The notes beneath the pieces were generated by a model that saw only the letters and a program-made list of their open reading frames with translations, was not told the DNA's origin and searched no databases. This document shows, piece after piece, positions 5,991-6,274 of a DNA stretch of 6,274 nt. The translations under genes were made by a program, and so were the position numbers. The stretch is from a bacterium (GTDB taxonomy: Bacteria; Desulfobacterota; DSWW01): NCBI GenBank assembly GCA_030609865.1, contig JAUWSZ010000165.1:1-6274 (forward strand). The letters are read 5' to 3'. The number at the start of each line of letters is the position of its first letter. The stretch's first letter is position 1.

Positions 5991-6038
5991 AGATCCATCT
6001 ACATCATACCACGCATCCCCGAAGGTGAAAGGGAAAAG
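5991..6038. repeat. Intergenic element B sharing AGATCCAT and a 16-bp core with element A
   Basis: AGATCCAT (5991-5998) and, 24 nt later, a 16-bp core (6023-6038) are identical to 2529-2536 and 2560-2575. The spacer between them is not conserved. The core again divides into heptads (GGTGAAA at 6024, GGGAAAA at 6031) and runs after four bases into the GGGGTCA tandem array. Confidence 0.6.
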
Positions 6039-6041
6039 AGA

Positions 6042-6071
6042 GGGGTCAGGGGTCAGGGATCGGGGGTCAGG
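6042..6071. repeat. GGGGTCA tandem heptad repeat
   Basis: Four 7-bp units lie in perfect register: GGGGTCA (6042-6048), GGGGTCA (6049-6055), variant GGGATCG (6056-6062) and GGGGTCA (6063-6069), followed by GG. The array lies 34 bp upstream of the class IV aminotransferase start, between the queD stop and its ribosome binding site. The rest of the 162-bp gap (5942-6103) shows only a small AGCT/AGCT hairpin (5971-5981) and no U-tract terminator. Confidence 0.85.
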
Positions 6072-6090
6072 CCGCCACCCCACCAGCGTT

Positions 6091-6096
6091 GGAGAG
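6091..6096 (+). promoter_or_regulatory. Ribosome binding site of the class IV aminotransferase gene
   Basis: GGAGAG, 7 nt before the ATG at 6104, supports that ATG as the start. It lies immediately downstream of the heptad repeat. Confidence 0.6.
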
Positions 6097-6103
6097 AAGT
6101 CAG

Positions 6104-6274
6104 ATGGCGTATGTAGCAATCAACGGTTGCGTCCTGCCGGAGGAAGAGGCCTGCCTTTCGCCTCTGGACCGGGGTTTCCTGTACGGGGACGGGCTGTTCG
6201 AAACACTGAAGGTCGTCGGAAAGCGGGTCTTCTTCCTGGATAGGCACCTTGCGCGGATGCGGGAAGCCGCGCGA
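6104..6274 (+). CDS. PLP class IV aminotransferase family protein (aminodeoxychorismate lyase or BCAT/DAAT), N-terminal part
   Basis: The frame from the ATG at 6104 stays open for 57 codons to the window edge, so the gene continues outside. It begins MAYVAINGCVLPEEEACLS and carries the class IV signature 'LDRGFLYGDGLFETLK' (about 21-36), followed by a lysine/valine hairpin and 'FFLDRHLARM' (about 44-53), where the family has its conserved arginine/histidine helix start. The PLP lysine and the residues that separate 4-amino-4-deoxychorismate lyase (PabC) from branched-chain or D-amino acid aminotransferases lie beyond the window. With glyA and queD upstream, PabC (p-aminobenzoate for folate) is attractive but unproven. 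The gap to queD is 162 bp, larger than within the glyA-queD pair, so co-transcription is possible but not certain. Confidence 0.85.
   Translation, partial: MAYVAINGCVLPEEEACLSPLDRGFLYGDGLFETLKVVGKRVFFLDRHLARMREAAR

Noticed and set aside
5463..6119. Minus-strand frame across queD and the heptad array
   Set aside because: The repeated Pro/Asp/Leu/Thr translation comes from the GGGGTCA array read in reverse and the rest is the shadow of queD.

Overview
The window is GC-rich, densely packed bacterial DNA carrying six recognisable protein families plus one two-helix membrane protein of unknown role. No rRNA, tRNA, CRISPR array, insertion sequence or phage gene is visible. The gene mix (PAC2-family protein, B12-type radical SAM enzyme, ABC1 kinase, archaeal-type serine hydroxymethyltransferase, QueD) and the G-rich GGGGTCA intergenic arrays would fit a Desulfobacterota/'Deltaproteobacteria'-like or related lineage. 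That placement is a weak inference from gene content, not a measurement.

Layout. Bases 3-488 (+) are the C-terminal part of a PAC2-family protein whose start lies outside the window. It converges on a minus-strand two-helix membrane protein with a PH-like domain (485-1096), and the two stop codons share one CTAG. Upstream of that gene on the minus strand lie a B12-binding-type radical SAM protein (1179-2498) and an ABC1/UbiB-family kinase-like protein (2623-4014). Each minus-strand gap is 80-125 bp. The gaps before the membrane protein and before the radical SAM gene each hold a plausible sigma70-like promoter.

A 216-bp divergent region (4015-4230) separates this minus-strand group from a plus-strand group: archaeal-type serine hydroxymethyltransferase glyA (4231-5535), 6-carboxytetrahydropterin synthase queD (5555-5941), and the first 57 codons of a class IV aminotransferase such as aminodeoxychorismate lyase or a branched-chain/D-amino acid aminotransferase (6104 to the window end). 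glyA and queD are 19 bp apart and look like one operon. The plus-strand genes point to pterin, one-carbon and possibly p-aminobenzoate metabolism, although queD itself has the queuosine-type active-site motif.

The least expected structure lies outside the genes. Two intergenic regions 3.5 kb apart share a 16-bp identical core inside G-rich arrays with a 7-bp period (2561-2595 and 6024-6069). One of these arrays contains the candidate promoter of the radical SAM gene. The leader of glyA can be drawn as two mutually exclusive hairpins next to its ribosome binding site. No strong case for a wholly new defence or mobile system can be made from this window.
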